A stretch of DNA of 55,452 bases from Caldifarciminota bacterium UBA5631. Lineage in GTDB: Bacteria > Hydrothermota > Hydrothermia > UBA1063. Below, one piece after another: positions 8,017-16,336 of this stretch. Under the pieces are notes generated by a model. It saw only the letters and a program-made list of their open reading frames with translations. It had not been told where the DNA came from and did not search any database. Position 1 is the stretch's first letter. Each line of letters starts with the position of its first letter. Location: contig DIJZ01000014.1 in assembly GCA_002421425.1 (NCBI GenBank), positions 56,893 to 112,344 on the forward strand, read 5' to 3'. The translations under genes were made by a program, and so were the position numbers.

Positions 8017-9426
8017 ATGAAGGAATTTTGCGGAATTGCAGGGGCAGTAGGCAAAAGAGGTGGGGATATTTCTGAGTTACTATATTCTCTGCTGTTTTCC
8101 CTTCAACATAGGGGCCAGGAATCTGCAGGGATGGTCACGCTTGGGAGCTCCGGATTTAAGACCCACAGGGACTTTGGACAGGTAAAAGAAGTTTTCGATC
8201 CCGCGACATTGAGTACTTTGAGGGGGCACCTTGGGATTGGTCACACACGTTATTCAACGGTAGGAAATTCGTACAGTATTAACAATGTCCAGCCATTGTA
8301 CGTTTCATCGAGAGAAGGATTTATGGCTGTGGCTCACAATGGCACTCTCACGAATTACAAGGAGTTGAGAAGGGAACTTGAGGAGAAGGGCTACGTATTT
8401 CACTCTTCTACAGATTCGGAAATCTTTCTGTATCTCTTTCTTATCTCGAAAGGAGATTCTCCAGAGAAAAAGTTTTCAGAAATAATGTCCAAAGTTAAAG
8501 GAGCTTATTCTTTAGTATTTCTGGTTAATGACAGACTATATTTTTTGAGAGACCCTTGGGGGTTTAGACCCCTCGTTTTTGGTGAAAATGAGGATTATTT
8601 TGTTGTAGCTTCAGAATCCGCAGCACTAAGGCAGGCAGGGATGACTTCTTTTCAAGAACTCAATCCAGGAAGTCTTGGTGTCTTTGAGAATAATAAGTTG
8701 AAGATATTTAATATTGTGAGCTCTTCAAAGAAAGAGCAGTGTGTTTTTGAACTTATCTACTTTTCGAGACCTGACTCGGTTACCTTTGGAGAAAATGTAT
8801 ACAAGTTTCGGAGAGAGTGTGGTAGAAGACTGGGTATGCTGGAAAAACGTGAAATCGACATTGTTGTACCTGTGCCGGATTCAGGATTGCCTGCTAGTAT
8901 TGGATACTCCGTAGCTACAGGTATACCCCTGGAATTCGGATTAATGAGGAGTCATTTTACAGGTCGAAGTTTCATCGAGCCTTCTGAGAGAGAAAAGAAA
9001 GTAAGAATGAAACTGCTTCCTATCAGAGAAGTCATACAGGGGAAACGGCTCGCTTTGATAGATGATTCTCTTGTGAGGGGAACAACTTCAAAAGAAATTG
9101 TGAAACTGCTAAGGGAAAATGGTGCAAGAGAGGTGCATTTGCGTTTTGCGTCGCCCCCCATTGTCGCTCCGTGTTTTTTTGGTATTGACATTCCAACTAC
9201 TGAGGAGTTAATGGCTTCTTCACGGACACTGAAAGAGTTGGTGGAAACCCTCGATGCTGATTCTGTAGGATACCTGCCCCTCAGGGTACTAAAAGATGTT
9301 CTTTCTGTGAACAGCCAGAATTTTTGCTTCTCGTGTTTTTCAGGTATTTACAATCCAGATACTGTTCCGAAGTATACTATGACCAAATTTCAGGACTATC
9401 ACCCCAGAATTCTTGACGAAGTTTAG
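8017..9426 (+). CDS. purF: Amidophosphoribosyltransferase PurF, iron-sulfur type
   Basis: The 469-residue enzyme makes phosphoribosylamine from PRPP and glutamine, the first committed step of purine synthesis. Cys5 in CGIAG would be the N-terminal nucleophile after removal of a short propeptide (MKEF). The PRPP loop is LIDDSLVRGTTS (about 348-359). Four cysteines stand where the Bacillus-type enzyme binds a 4Fe-4S cluster: QCVFELIYFSRPDS, PIVAPCFFGID and the pair FCFSC near the C-terminus. This suggests an oxygen-sensitive enzyme. The gene starts 1 nt after the purL stop. Confidence 0.96.
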   Translation: MKEFCGIAGAVGKRGGDISELLYSLLFSLQHRGQESAGMVTLGSSGFKTHRDFGQVKEVFDPATLSTLRGHLGIGHTRYSTVGNSYSINNVQPLYVSSREGFMAVAHNGTLTNYKELRRELEEKGYVFHSSTDSEIFLYLFLISKGDSPEKKFSEIMSKVKGAYSLVFLVNDRLYFLRDPWGFRPLVFGENEDYFVVASESAALRQAGMTSFQELNPGSLGVFENNKLKIFNIVSSSKKEQCVFELIYFSRPDSVTFGENVYKFRRECGRRLGMLEKREIDIVVPVPDSGLPASIGYSVATGIPLEFGLMRSHFTGRSFIEPSEREKKVRMKLLPIREVIQGKRLALIDDSLVRGTTSKEIVKLLRENGAREVHLRFASPPIVAPCFFGIDIPTTEELMASSRTLKELVETLDADSVGYLPLRVLKDVLSVNSQNFCFSCFSGIYNPDTVPKYTMTKFQDYHPRILDEV

Positions 9427-9458
9427 TTTTTCCCTGGTTATTCCCTTTTCGAGGTGGT

Positions 9459-9487
9459 TTGACTCTCCGTAGATATTGTTGTATATT
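9459..9487 (+). promoter_or_regulatory. Promoter of tRNA-Gly
   Basis: TTGACT, 17 nt spacer, TATATT, ending 15 nt before the tRNA. Confidence 0.7.
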
Positions 9488-9502
9488 AGGAATACTTGCA
9501 AA

Positions 9503-9574
9503 GCGGGAGTAGTTCAGCGGTAGAACATCACCTTGCCAAGGTGAGGGTCGCGGGTTCAAGTCCCGTCTCCCGCT
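9503..9574 (+). tRNA. tRNA-Gly (anticodon GCC)
   Basis: The acceptor stem GCGGGAG pairs with CTCCCGC, with discriminator T. The anticodon loop CTTGCCAAG gives GCC, and the T arm is CGGGTTCAAGTCCCG. CCA is not encoded. A run of T follows directly and may end transcription. Confidence 0.96.
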
Positions 9575-9590
9575 TTTTTATTTTTTGCCT

Positions 9591-9619
9591 TTGAAAATTC
9601 GCAAGTAGCTCTTCATAAT
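9591..9619 (+). promoter_or_regulatory. Promoter giving a leaderless WbpB-like mRNA
   Basis: TTGAAA, 17 nt spacer, CATAAT, then exactly 6 nt to the ATG at 9626. No ribosome-binding site fits in between, so transcription should start at or next to the start codon. Confidence 0.65.
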
Positions 9620-9625
9620 TAGGCC

Positions 9626-10597
9626 ATGGCAATCGCTCTAATTGGTGCTGGTTACTGGGGAAAGAATATTTTAAGAAATTTGAGAGAGTTAGGCGTCCTG
9701 AGAAAGGTTTACGATTCTTCTCCTGATAGGATCAGAGAGCTGAAAGACCAGAGTCCCGAAATAGAATTCTCGAACTCCGTAGATGAGATTTTCAATGATA
9801 AAGCAATAAAAGGAGTGTGCATTGCGACTCCTGCAAGCACTCACTATCAGGTTGTAAAGTCTGCACTGTTGTCTGGGAAGGACGTATTTGTTGAAAAACC
9901 CCTGGCCCTCAATACCATTGAAGCTGAAGAACTTGTAAATCTCGCAGAATCCACAGGCAAGATTTTGATGGTAGGTCACATCCTGCGGTATCACCCAGCA
10001 GTGGAAAAGTTGAAGACAATTATTGAGGATGGAGAGCTTGGGGATATTCACTACATTTATTCGAACCGTTTAAATATTGGGAAGCTGCGAACTGAAGAAA
10101 ATATTCTCTGGAGCTTTGCTCCTCACGATATTTCTGTTATGCTTTTTCTTGTGGGAAAAGAGCCTGAAAAAGTTGAAGCCTATGGAGCTGCATATCTTCA
10201 GGAGGGGATCTTTGATGTCACAATGACACATCTTGAGTTCCCTGAGGGCATTATGGGACATATCTTTGTTAGCTGGCTTCATCCTTTTAAGGAACAAAAG
10301 CTCGTAGTGGTAGGTTCTAAGAATATGGCTGTTTTTGATGACCTGACCGAGGAGAAGTTGTTCCTCTATCCACACAAAATCAAATGGGTACAGGAAAAGA
10401 TCCCTGTTGCAGAGAAAGCAGATCGGATAGCAGTGCCTGTAGAAAGAAAGGAACCGTTAAAGGAGGAATTGATTCATTTTTTGAAGTGTATGGAATCGAG
10501 GTATCGACCTTACACTGATGGGGAAGAAGGACTTAGAGTGCTAAAAGTCCTGGAACGAGCGCAGAATGCTCTCACTTCAAAAGGAGGACGGCGATGA
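9626..10597 (+). CDS. Gfo/Idh/MocA oxidoreductase, WbpB/WlbA-like
   Basis: The 323-residue protein has an N-terminal NAD-binding motif, LIGAGYWGKN, the family's VEKPLAL (about 90-96) and a histidine-rich catalytic helix region with APHDISVM. The best fit is the UDP-GlcNAc(A) 3-dehydrogenase group (WbpB/WlbA) that oxidises C3 of the sugar before amination. The next gene, overlapping by 4 nt, is a WbpD/WlbB-like acetyltransferase, which strongly supports this. The aminotransferase WbpE is not in the window. The gene has no clear ribosome-binding site and probably a leaderless mRNA. Confidence 0.82.
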   Translation: MAIALIGAGYWGKNILRNLRELGVLRKVYDSSPDRIRELKDQSPEIEFSNSVDEIFNDKAIKGVCIATPASTHYQVVKSALLSGKDVFVEKPLALNTIEAEELVNLAESTGKILMVGHILRYHPAVEKLKTIIEDGELGDIHYIYSNRLNIGKLRTEENILWSFAPHDISVMLFLVGKEPEKVEAYGAAYLQEGIFDVTMTHLEFPEGIMGHIFVSWLHPFKEQKLVVVGSKNMAVFDDLTEEKLFLYPHKIKWVQEKIPVAEKADRIAVPVERKEPLKEELIHFLKCMESRYRPYTDGEEGLRVLKVLERAQNALTSKGGRR

Positions 10598-11187
10598 GCG
10601 ACGAGCAAAAGTATTTTGTACACCCTTCAAGTTATGTTGATGATAACGTTGAAATAGGCGAAGGCACTAAGATATGGCACTTCTGCCACGTACTGAAAAA
10701 TACAAAGATCGGAAAAAACTGCGTGCTGGGTCAAAACGTGATGGCGGGTCCCAACGTCAAAATTGGTAATAGGGTGAAGATTCAGAACAATGTAAGTGTC
10801 TATGAGGGAGTGGAACTGGAAGATGACGTATTCTGTGGACCTTCAATGGTTTTTACCAATGTAATAAACCCCAGGTCTTTTATAGAGCGAAAGCATGAAT
10901 TCAGGAAGACCCTTGTAAAAAAGGGTGCTACTATTGGTGCCAATGCAACAATTGTATGTGGGGTGACAATTGGTAAGTATGCCCTTGTTGGAGCCGGAGC
11001 GGTGGTTACCAGAGATGTTCCAGATTATGCTCTGGTAGTAGGCGTTCCTGCTCGCAGGATTGGATGGGTTTGCAAGTGTGGAAATACTCTGAAGAATCAA
11101 GAAGGGAAAGAATTTATCTGTGAAGCCTGCGGAAGCAGTTATACAGAAAGGGACGGTCTGCTGAAAGTCCTTGAGGAGAAGGTTTGA
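10594..11187 (+). CDS. Left-handed beta-helix N-acetyltransferase, WbpD/WlbB-like
   Basis: The 197-residue protein is built from hexapeptide repeats (IGEGTKIWHF, IGKNCVLGQNV, IGNRVKIQNNV, IGKYALVGAGAVV) that form a trimeric beta-helix. The pattern KIWHFCHV, FTNVINPRS and the end VVGVPARRIGWVCKCG matches the UDP-2-acetamido-3-amino-glucuronate N-acetyltransferases used for diacetylated sugars of LPS or S-layer glycans. Two C-terminal cysteine pairs (CKCG, CEAC) suggest a small zinc ribbon after the helix. The start overlaps the stop of the WbpB-like gene (ATGA). Confidence 0.87.
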   Translation: MSDEQKYFVHPSSYVDDNVEIGEGTKIWHFCHVLKNTKIGKNCVLGQNVMAGPNVKIGNRVKIQNNVSVYEGVELEDDVFCGPSMVFTNVINPRSFIERKHEFRKTLVKKGATIGANATIVCGVTIGKYALVGAGAVVTRDVPDYALVVGVPARRIGWVCKCGNTLKNQEGKEFICEACGSSYTERDGLLKVLEEKV

Positions 11188-11212
11188 AGGGTTGCAATGG
11201 GGACTTTATAAT
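11184..11212 (+). promoter_or_regulatory. Promoter of the TPR-protein gene
   Basis: TTGAAG, 17 nt spacer, perfect TATAAT; the -35 overlaps the end of the acetyltransferase gene. An AAAGGAGG precedes the ATG at 11239. Confidence 0.75.
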
Positions 11213-11238
11213 TAACAGATGAAAGGAGGAAACTTACA

Positions 11239-12471
11239 ATGAAAAGATTTCTGGCAGCTTTCATTCTGGTGTTCGGGATTTCCTTCGCACAGGAGGCAGA
11301 ACCTATTGATTCTGCGAGAATATGGTTTTCCATCGGGAAAGATTATCTTAACAAGAATATGTACGAGGATGCATTGCGGAACTTTAAGAGAGCCCTCAGA
11401 TTTAATTCATGTTTCATACCAGCGCACCTTGAAATGGCAAAGGCATACATTGGAATGGGAACCTCTTATCTTTATAAAGGACTCAGTGACAGCGCCAATA
11501 TCTATATAGATTCGGCCGAAGTTGTTTACAGAAGAATCTCCAGCATTGACTCAACAGATTCCAGAGGATGGCAGGGGCTTGGTTTCATTTACAGTGTGAT
11601 AAAAAAGGAACCAGAAAAGGCAATCGAATTTTACAATATGGCTCTTTCCCTTGACCCTGAAAATGTTGATGCACTTTACGGCCTTGCAAAGACTTACCAG
11701 ACTATTGGGGAAAAACCGAAAGCCGACAGTGTTTATAAAACTGCAGTTACAAAGAATCCAAATAGCGTTGGAATAAACTACTCCTACGGACTCTTTCTTG
11801 TAGAGCTGGGAAGATTTGAGGAAGCAATATCTTACCTGGAAAAGTCTTATACTATAGGTATTGAAGACAAGGATAGAGAGAAAGAAGTCTTACAAGCAAT
11901 TGTCAGGTCTGCTATTGAGGTTGGGAAGACAAAGAAGGACTTCAATAACAAGGCGATTCAGTATATAAATGTGCTGATTGAGAGAGATTCGGCGAACTAC
12001 GTGAACTATCTGAACAGAGGTGATGCGAACGCGGGCCTTGGGAAATCAAGCCAGGCTATAAAAGATTATGACACCGCAATAAGTTTGTCAGGTGGGAATC
12101 CTGTTGCATATCTGAAAAAGGCTATGTATCTAACTTACGACCTGAAGAAATATAATGACGCTGTTCCAGTTATACAGAAGATGCTAGAAAGTAACGATCT
12201 TAGTGATTACTACAAAGCACTTGGGAATTTCCTTCTTGGGGATTCCTATTTTGGCATCGGAAATGCAACATACCAGTCTGCGAAGGCTAACAACAGCAGA
12301 TCAGGGGCTGGAGAGGCTGTGAAATACTATGAGAGAGCAAAAGATTCTTATAGCAGAGCCCTCCAGTATGCGGATGCTTCATTAAAAGAGCAGATATTAA
12401 AAAGAATAGACTCAGCGGAGAAGAACAGATCCAAAGCTTTTGGGGTGTGGAAAGGCATTGAGCCGTGGTGA
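11239..12471 (+). CDS. Secreted tetratricopeptide-repeat protein
   Basis: The 410-residue protein starts with a signal peptide (MKRFLAAFILVFGISFAQEA) and then has several TPR units, for example AIEFYNMALSLDPENVDALY, AISYLEKSYTIG and AIKDYDTAISLSGGNPVAYL. Such periplasmic TPR proteins act as assembly or interaction scaffolds; no enzymatic motif is seen. A strong ribosome-binding site lies 7 nt before the ATG, and the unit has its own promoter. Its 3' end overlaps the HNH gene by about 14 nt, so both may be on one mRNA. Confidence 0.85.
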   Translation: MKRFLAAFILVFGISFAQEAEPIDSARIWFSIGKDYLNKNMYEDALRNFKRALRFNSCFIPAHLEMAKAYIGMGTSYLYKGLSDSANIYIDSAEVVYRRISSIDSTDSRGWQGLGFIYSVIKKEPEKAIEFYNMALSLDPENVDALYGLAKTYQTIGEKPKADSVYKTAVTKNPNSVGINYSYGLFLVELGRFEEAISYLEKSYTIGIEDKDREKEVLQAIVRSAIEVGKTKKDFNNKAIQYINVLIERDSANYVNYLNRGDANAGLGKSSQAIKDYDTAISLSGGNPVAYLKKAMYLTYDLKKYNDAVPVIQKMLESNDLSDYYKALGNFLLGDSYFGIGNATYQSAKANNSRSGAGEAVKYYERAKDSYSRALQYADASLKEQILKRIDSAEKNRSKAFGVWKGIEPW

Positions 12472-12964
12472 TGTTTTAGTTCTAAATTACGATTACACAC
12501 CTCTAAACGTCCTAAGTGTTAGAAAGGCAGTGAAGCTTCTCGTGCTGAAGAAGGCGGAACCTGTCTATTATCAGGATGGACTTTTTTGGCGCTCGGAAAC
12601 GATTCTTGTTAGACTTCCCAGTGTTGTTAGATTGAGACACCATATAACACTTAAGTATCGGGAAGTACCTCTTACAAAGAAGAATATTTTGAGGAGGGAT
12701 GGCTTTACCTGCCAGTATTGCGGTTCAGCTTTAGGACCGATGACTATTGATCATGTAATTCCGCGAAGGTTTGGAGGAACAGATTCCTGGGAGAATCTTG
12801 TCTGCGCTTGTTTCAAATGTAATAACAGAAAAGGCGATAATACACCAGAGGATGCTGGAATGAGACTCCTCAAGTTACCTAAACGGCCTACATATCTCAC
12901 ACTACTTTTTTCCAGTATAACCGTTCCGGATCATAGATGGAAGGAATTCCTTTTTGAGTTGTGA
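12458..12964 (+). CDS. HNH endonuclease
   Basis: The protein (about 168 residues) has an N-terminal DVLVLNYDYTPLNVLS segment typical of stand-alone bacterial HNH nucleases and a C-terminal zinc-HNH domain: CQYCG, then TIDHVIPRRFGGTDSWENL and CFKCNNRKGD. The paired cysteines bind zinc; the DH and N/R residues form the metal-dependent nuclease site. I chose TTG at 12458, with GGAAAGG just upstream; another in-frame TTG lies at 12440. The target of this common nuclease family is unknown. It lies between two envelope-type genes with a 4-nt GTGA overlap downstream, and nothing suggests an intron or transposon. Confidence 0.85.
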   Translation: MSRGDVLVLNYDYTPLNVLSVRKAVKLLVLKKAEPVYYQDGLFWRSETILVRLPSVVRLRHHITLKYREVPLTKKNILRRDGFTCQYCGSALGPMTIDHVIPRRFGGTDSWENLVCACFKCNNRKGDNTPEDAGMRLLKLPKRPTYLTLLFSSITVPDHRWKEFLFEL

Positions 12965-14160
12965 ACCTTTTTCTTTTTCTACTATTAGGGCAATCCATAT
13001 ATTTTTCAATAAATTCAAAGTTTGTAAGTAAGAGCATTCTTGATTCCCTTACTCGTGAAATTTCCCCTGAAGGTTCAGATAGTGCAATTGCCGAGGCCGT
13101 TTCTGAAAGATTGATATTATTTCTTGAGGGAAAAGGTGTAATTAATCCTCAAATTCGCGCCGAAATAAGGGTGGATAGCGAGTTTCGCTATTTTGACTTT
13201 TTGGTGGAGAACGAACACATTATTGTTTTTAAGAAAGCAATAATGGAGGTTGAAGGAAAAACCAAAGAAGTTAAATGGGCGTACTGCAGTTTTCTTAAAA
13301 ACGGGATTTTTTTAAGGGATTATTTCTTGAGAACTTCGTTACTCCTGAGAAAATTTGAGATTCTTGAACCTGTTGACTATGCCTTTCTGAGGGACGTCAA
13401 TGAATGGAGTCTAAACATAAAGGGGAAGCAGATTCGAACCCCCCCGATTTTCCTGCTGACTTATGACCAGAAAGATTTTATGATATTTTCAAGAATTTCA
13501 ATATCCACAACAGATGTGTATCCAATGAGATTTGGATTGAATCTCGACTTGAGAAACCGGACGGTCATCAATCTGCAGGGTGTGCTGGTGATTCCTTTTT
13601 CAATTCAGAATGGTTTATATATGGAAATCAAGGGGGGTTATTCATCGTCTCAAAGTGCGGTTTTGTTAAAAGGGGGAAAGCTCTGGGGTGAGTTTGATGC
13701 TGCGTGCTTTGGAAAACTGGTTGATGGTCATCTAAATTCGTATGGTTTGAGGGGAACTGTTGAGGGTCATTCATACAGAACAATGCTTGAGTTGTCCTAT
13801 CACAAGGGATTTGAACACATCCTGTATTTTGAATATTCATCAGGTCGTTTGCTGTCCCCTGGTTTTCTGCTTCTGAAGACCAACAGGATTCAAGATTTTC
13901 CCCACCTTAGTGGCGTAATTTCTATCAAACAGGGGGAACCCTTCCTGGAGTGTTCAGCAAAGTTTGCTCGCATCGTATTGTCCAGGACGTTTTTTACATC
14001 CAGCAGGACGGGGCTTGGCTATGTATTACCAGTGAGGGGGGGAAATGTATATCTGGGAATTTCTCTTGATGATGGAAGAGCCTTTCCAGAGGAAGCGAAA
14101 ATCAATTTCTGTTTGTTCAAAAAGTCTCCTTTGTTTGACTATCTGTTAGAATTTTATTAA
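12961..14160 (+). CDS. Unknown exported protein, putative outer-membrane beta-barrel
   Basis: I do not recognise this 399-residue protein. It starts with GTG inside the HNH stop codon (GTGA) and has a short hydrophobic N-terminus that could be a signal peptide. From about residue 150 the sequence shows alternating hydrophobic and polar residues in repeated strands (FGLNLDLRNRTVINLQGVLV, GLRGTVEGHSYRTMLELSY) and ends in an aromatic residue, as many outer-membrane barrels do. The N-terminal 150 residues look like a separate alpha/beta domain. The barrel assignment is inference from composition. Confidence 0.6.
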   Translation: MNLFLFLLLGQSIYFSINSKFVSKSILDSLTREISPEGSDSAIAEAVSERLILFLEGKGVINPQIRAEIRVDSEFRYFDFLVENEHIIVFKKAIMEVEGKTKEVKWAYCSFLKNGIFLRDYFLRTSLLLRKFEILEPVDYAFLRDVNEWSLNIKGKQIRTPPIFLLTYDQKDFMIFSRISISTTDVYPMRFGLNLDLRNRTVINLQGVLVIPFSIQNGLYMEIKGGYSSSQSAVLLKGGKLWGEFDAACFGKLVDGHLNSYGLRGTVEGHSYRTMLELSYHKGFEHILYFEYSSGRLLSPGFLLLKTNRIQDFPHLSGVISIKQGEPFLECSAKFARIVLSRTFFTSSRTGLGYVLPVRGGNVYLGISLDDGRAFPEEAKINFCLFKKSPLFDYLLEFY

Positions 14161-14185
14161 AATTATCTAACTTCAGGGAGGGTTT

Positions 14186-16336
14186 ATGAGTTATTTTTAT
14201 TTATATTTATTCGCACCGATTGGTTCTGTATTTGCCTTACTTTTTGCGCTCTATCTTGTGAGCTCAGTGTATAAGGAAGAAGAAGGGCTTCCGGTGATGA
14301 GAGAGATCGCTCACGCAGTTCGAGAGGGTGCTACAGCATATCTGAAAAGGCAGTATATGGTGGTCTCCATTTTCTTTGCGGTTACCTTTGTTGTTTTACT
14401 TATCCTTGCTCTTAGACATTTACAGCCTATTTTTGTCCCCTTCGCCTTCTTAACAGGCGGGTTCTTTTCTGGCCTTTCTGGATTCATTGGTATGAGTGTC
14501 GCAACGCGAGCAAGTTCCAGAACAGCCAATGCTGCGACGAGAGGCTTAAATGATGCCCTGAGGATAGCTTTTAAAGCAGGCGCTGTCATGGGGATGGTTG
14601 TTGTTGGGCTCGCCCTTCTTGACATTAGCCTCTGGTTTGCATTTCTAAAATGGTTCTACGGTAACATTCAGGGACTCGGCGGTGACGAACTTCTGAATGC
14701 AATGACGTTCACCATGCTCAGCTTTGGAATGGGGGCATCTTCTCAGGCTCTCTTTGCCCGTGTAGGTGGTGGTATTTTCACGAAGGCAGCTGATGTGGGC
14801 GCTGATCTTGTTGGAAAAGTTGAGGCAGGAATCCCTGAAGATGACCCTCGAAATCCTGCCGTGATTGCTGATAATGTAGGCGATAACGTGGGTGACGTGG
14901 CGGGAATGGGAGCAGACCTTTACGAATCTTATGCAGGTTCGCTTATTGCCACGATGTCTCTTGCTGCTTCTGCAAGACTTGGAATAAGGGGGGTTGCGCT
15001 CCCCATGGTGATTGCAGGGATTGGAGTTATTTCATCTATTATCGGGACTTTCCTTGTGAAAACAAAGGAAGATGCATCCCAGAGGGCTCTTCTTACTGCC
15101 CTAAGGAGAGGAGTGTGGGGGGCAGCTTTGATGGTTGTTATATTTGGCTATGTGGCATGTAGACTTATACTCCCTCCGGAAGATTTCGGCGTATTCTGGG
15201 CAATTATCGCAGGACTTGCGGCTGGCGTAATAATTGGCTTTTTTACGGAATATTATACTTCAGATAATTATAGGCCTACCATTTACGTTGCAAGGTCTTC
15301 TTTGACCGGGCATGCAACAGTAATTATTGAAGGTATTGCTAATGGGATGTATTCAACCCTGATTCCCGTTGTGGCAGTGGTGGCCGCGATTATTCTCAGC
15401 TTCTTCGTTTCAGGTGGACTTCAAAATACTTCGTTGGGCCTCTATGGAATCGGCCTTTCGGCCGTTGGGATGCTCTCAACTCTCGGTATTACTCTCGCAA
15501 CGGACGCCTACGGTCCTGTGGCAGATAACGCAGGTGGTAACGCTGAGATGTCCCATCTTCCCGAGGAGGTGAGGAAAAGAACCGATGCCCTTGATGCCCT
15601 TGGAAATACTACTGCTGCCACAGGCAAGGGCTTTGCTATAGGTTCAGCTGCTTTGACTGCCCTTGCATTGATTGCTGCATACAGGAATGATGTCCTTTCC
15701 TGGATGAAAGAACTTGGAACTCTCGGAAGTGACAATCTTCTGAAGTTTGTGGAGCCGCTATTAACGGATCCTTTGACAATATGTGGTATTTTTGTGGGTG
15801 CAATGATGCCATTTCTTTTCTCTTCAATGACGCTTAAAGCTGTTGGGAGAGCCGCCCAAAGTATAGTAGAAGAAGTGAGAAGGCAATTTAGAGAGATTAC
15901 TGGCTTGCTGGAAGGCAAGGCTAAACCTGACTATGCGAGGGCTGTCGGACTCTGCACAAAAGCGGCTCAAAAGGAAATGGTTGCTCCTGCACTGACTGCA
16001 ATACTCGTGCCAATTGTGGTAGGTATTCTTATGGGTCCAGCCGGTGTAATTGGACTTCTTTCAGGCGCCCTTGCTTCAGGCTTTGTACTGGCTCTGTTCA
16101 TGGCTAATTCTGGTGCATCATGGGACAATGCGAAGAAGTATATTGAAAAAGGTAATTTTGGAGGGAAGGGTGGTGAAGCTCATAAAGCTGGAATTACAGG
16201 GGATACCGTGGGTGATCCGTTTAAAGATACAGCGGGTCCTTCTCTCAACATCCTTATAAAACTTATGTCCATGGTTTCAATTGTTTTTGCAGGTTTTGTT
16301 GTAAAATATTCACTGGTGAGGTTTCTAATAAAATGA
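14186..16336 (+). CDS. hppA: K(+)-dependent membrane-bound pyrophosphatase
   Basis: The 716-residue, roughly 16-helix membrane protein hydrolyses pyrophosphate and pumps H+ or Na+. The catalytic block DVGADLVGKVEAGIPEDDPR and then NPAVIADNVGDNVGDVAGMG (about residues 200-240) is intact, as are the Asp-rich motifs of the C-terminal half (SGASWDNAKK, GDTVGDPFKDTAGPS). In GNTTAATGKGF an Ala occupies the place of the Lys found in K(+)-independent enzymes, so it should need potassium. The similarity to Thermotoga-type enzymes makes a sodium pump possible, but the sequence alone does not settle the ion. The gene has a GGGAGG ribosome-binding site and overlaps prs by 4 nt. Confidence 0.95.
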   Translation: MSYFYLYLFAPIGSVFALLFALYLVSSVYKEEEGLPVMREIAHAVREGATAYLKRQYMVVSIFFAVTFVVLLILALRHLQPIFVPFAFLTGGFFSGLSGFIGMSVATRASSRTANAATRGLNDALRIAFKAGAVMGMVVVGLALLDISLWFAFLKWFYGNIQGLGGDELLNAMTFTMLSFGMGASSQALFARVGGGIFTKAADVGADLVGKVEAGIPEDDPRNPAVIADNVGDNVGDVAGMGADLYESYAGSLIATMSLAASARLGIRGVALPMVIAGIGVISSIIGTFLVKTKEDASQRALLTALRRGVWGAALMVVIFGYVACRLILPPEDFGVFWAIIAGLAAGVIIGFFTEYYTSDNYRPTIYVARSSLTGHATVIIEGIANGMYSTLIPVVAVVAAIILSFFVSGGLQNTSLGLYGIGLSAVGMLSTLGITLATDAYGPVADNAGGNAEMSHLPEEVRKRTDALDALGNTTAATGKGFAIGSAALTALALIAAYRNDVLSWMKELGTLGSDNLLKFVEPLLTDPLTICGIFVGAMMPFLFSSMTLKAVGRAAQSIVEEVRRQFREITGLLEGKAKPDYARAVGLCTKAAQKEMVAPALTAILVPIVVGILMGPAGVIGLLSGALASGFVLALFMANSGASWDNAKKYIEKGNFGGKGGEAHKAGITGDTVGDPFKDTAGPSLNILIKLMSMVSIVFAGFVVKYSLVRFLIK

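Noticed and set aside
12458..12964. HNH gene as part of an intron, intein or mobile element.
   Set aside because: No intron core, inverted repeats or split host gene; the domain layout is that of ordinary chromosomal HNH proteins.
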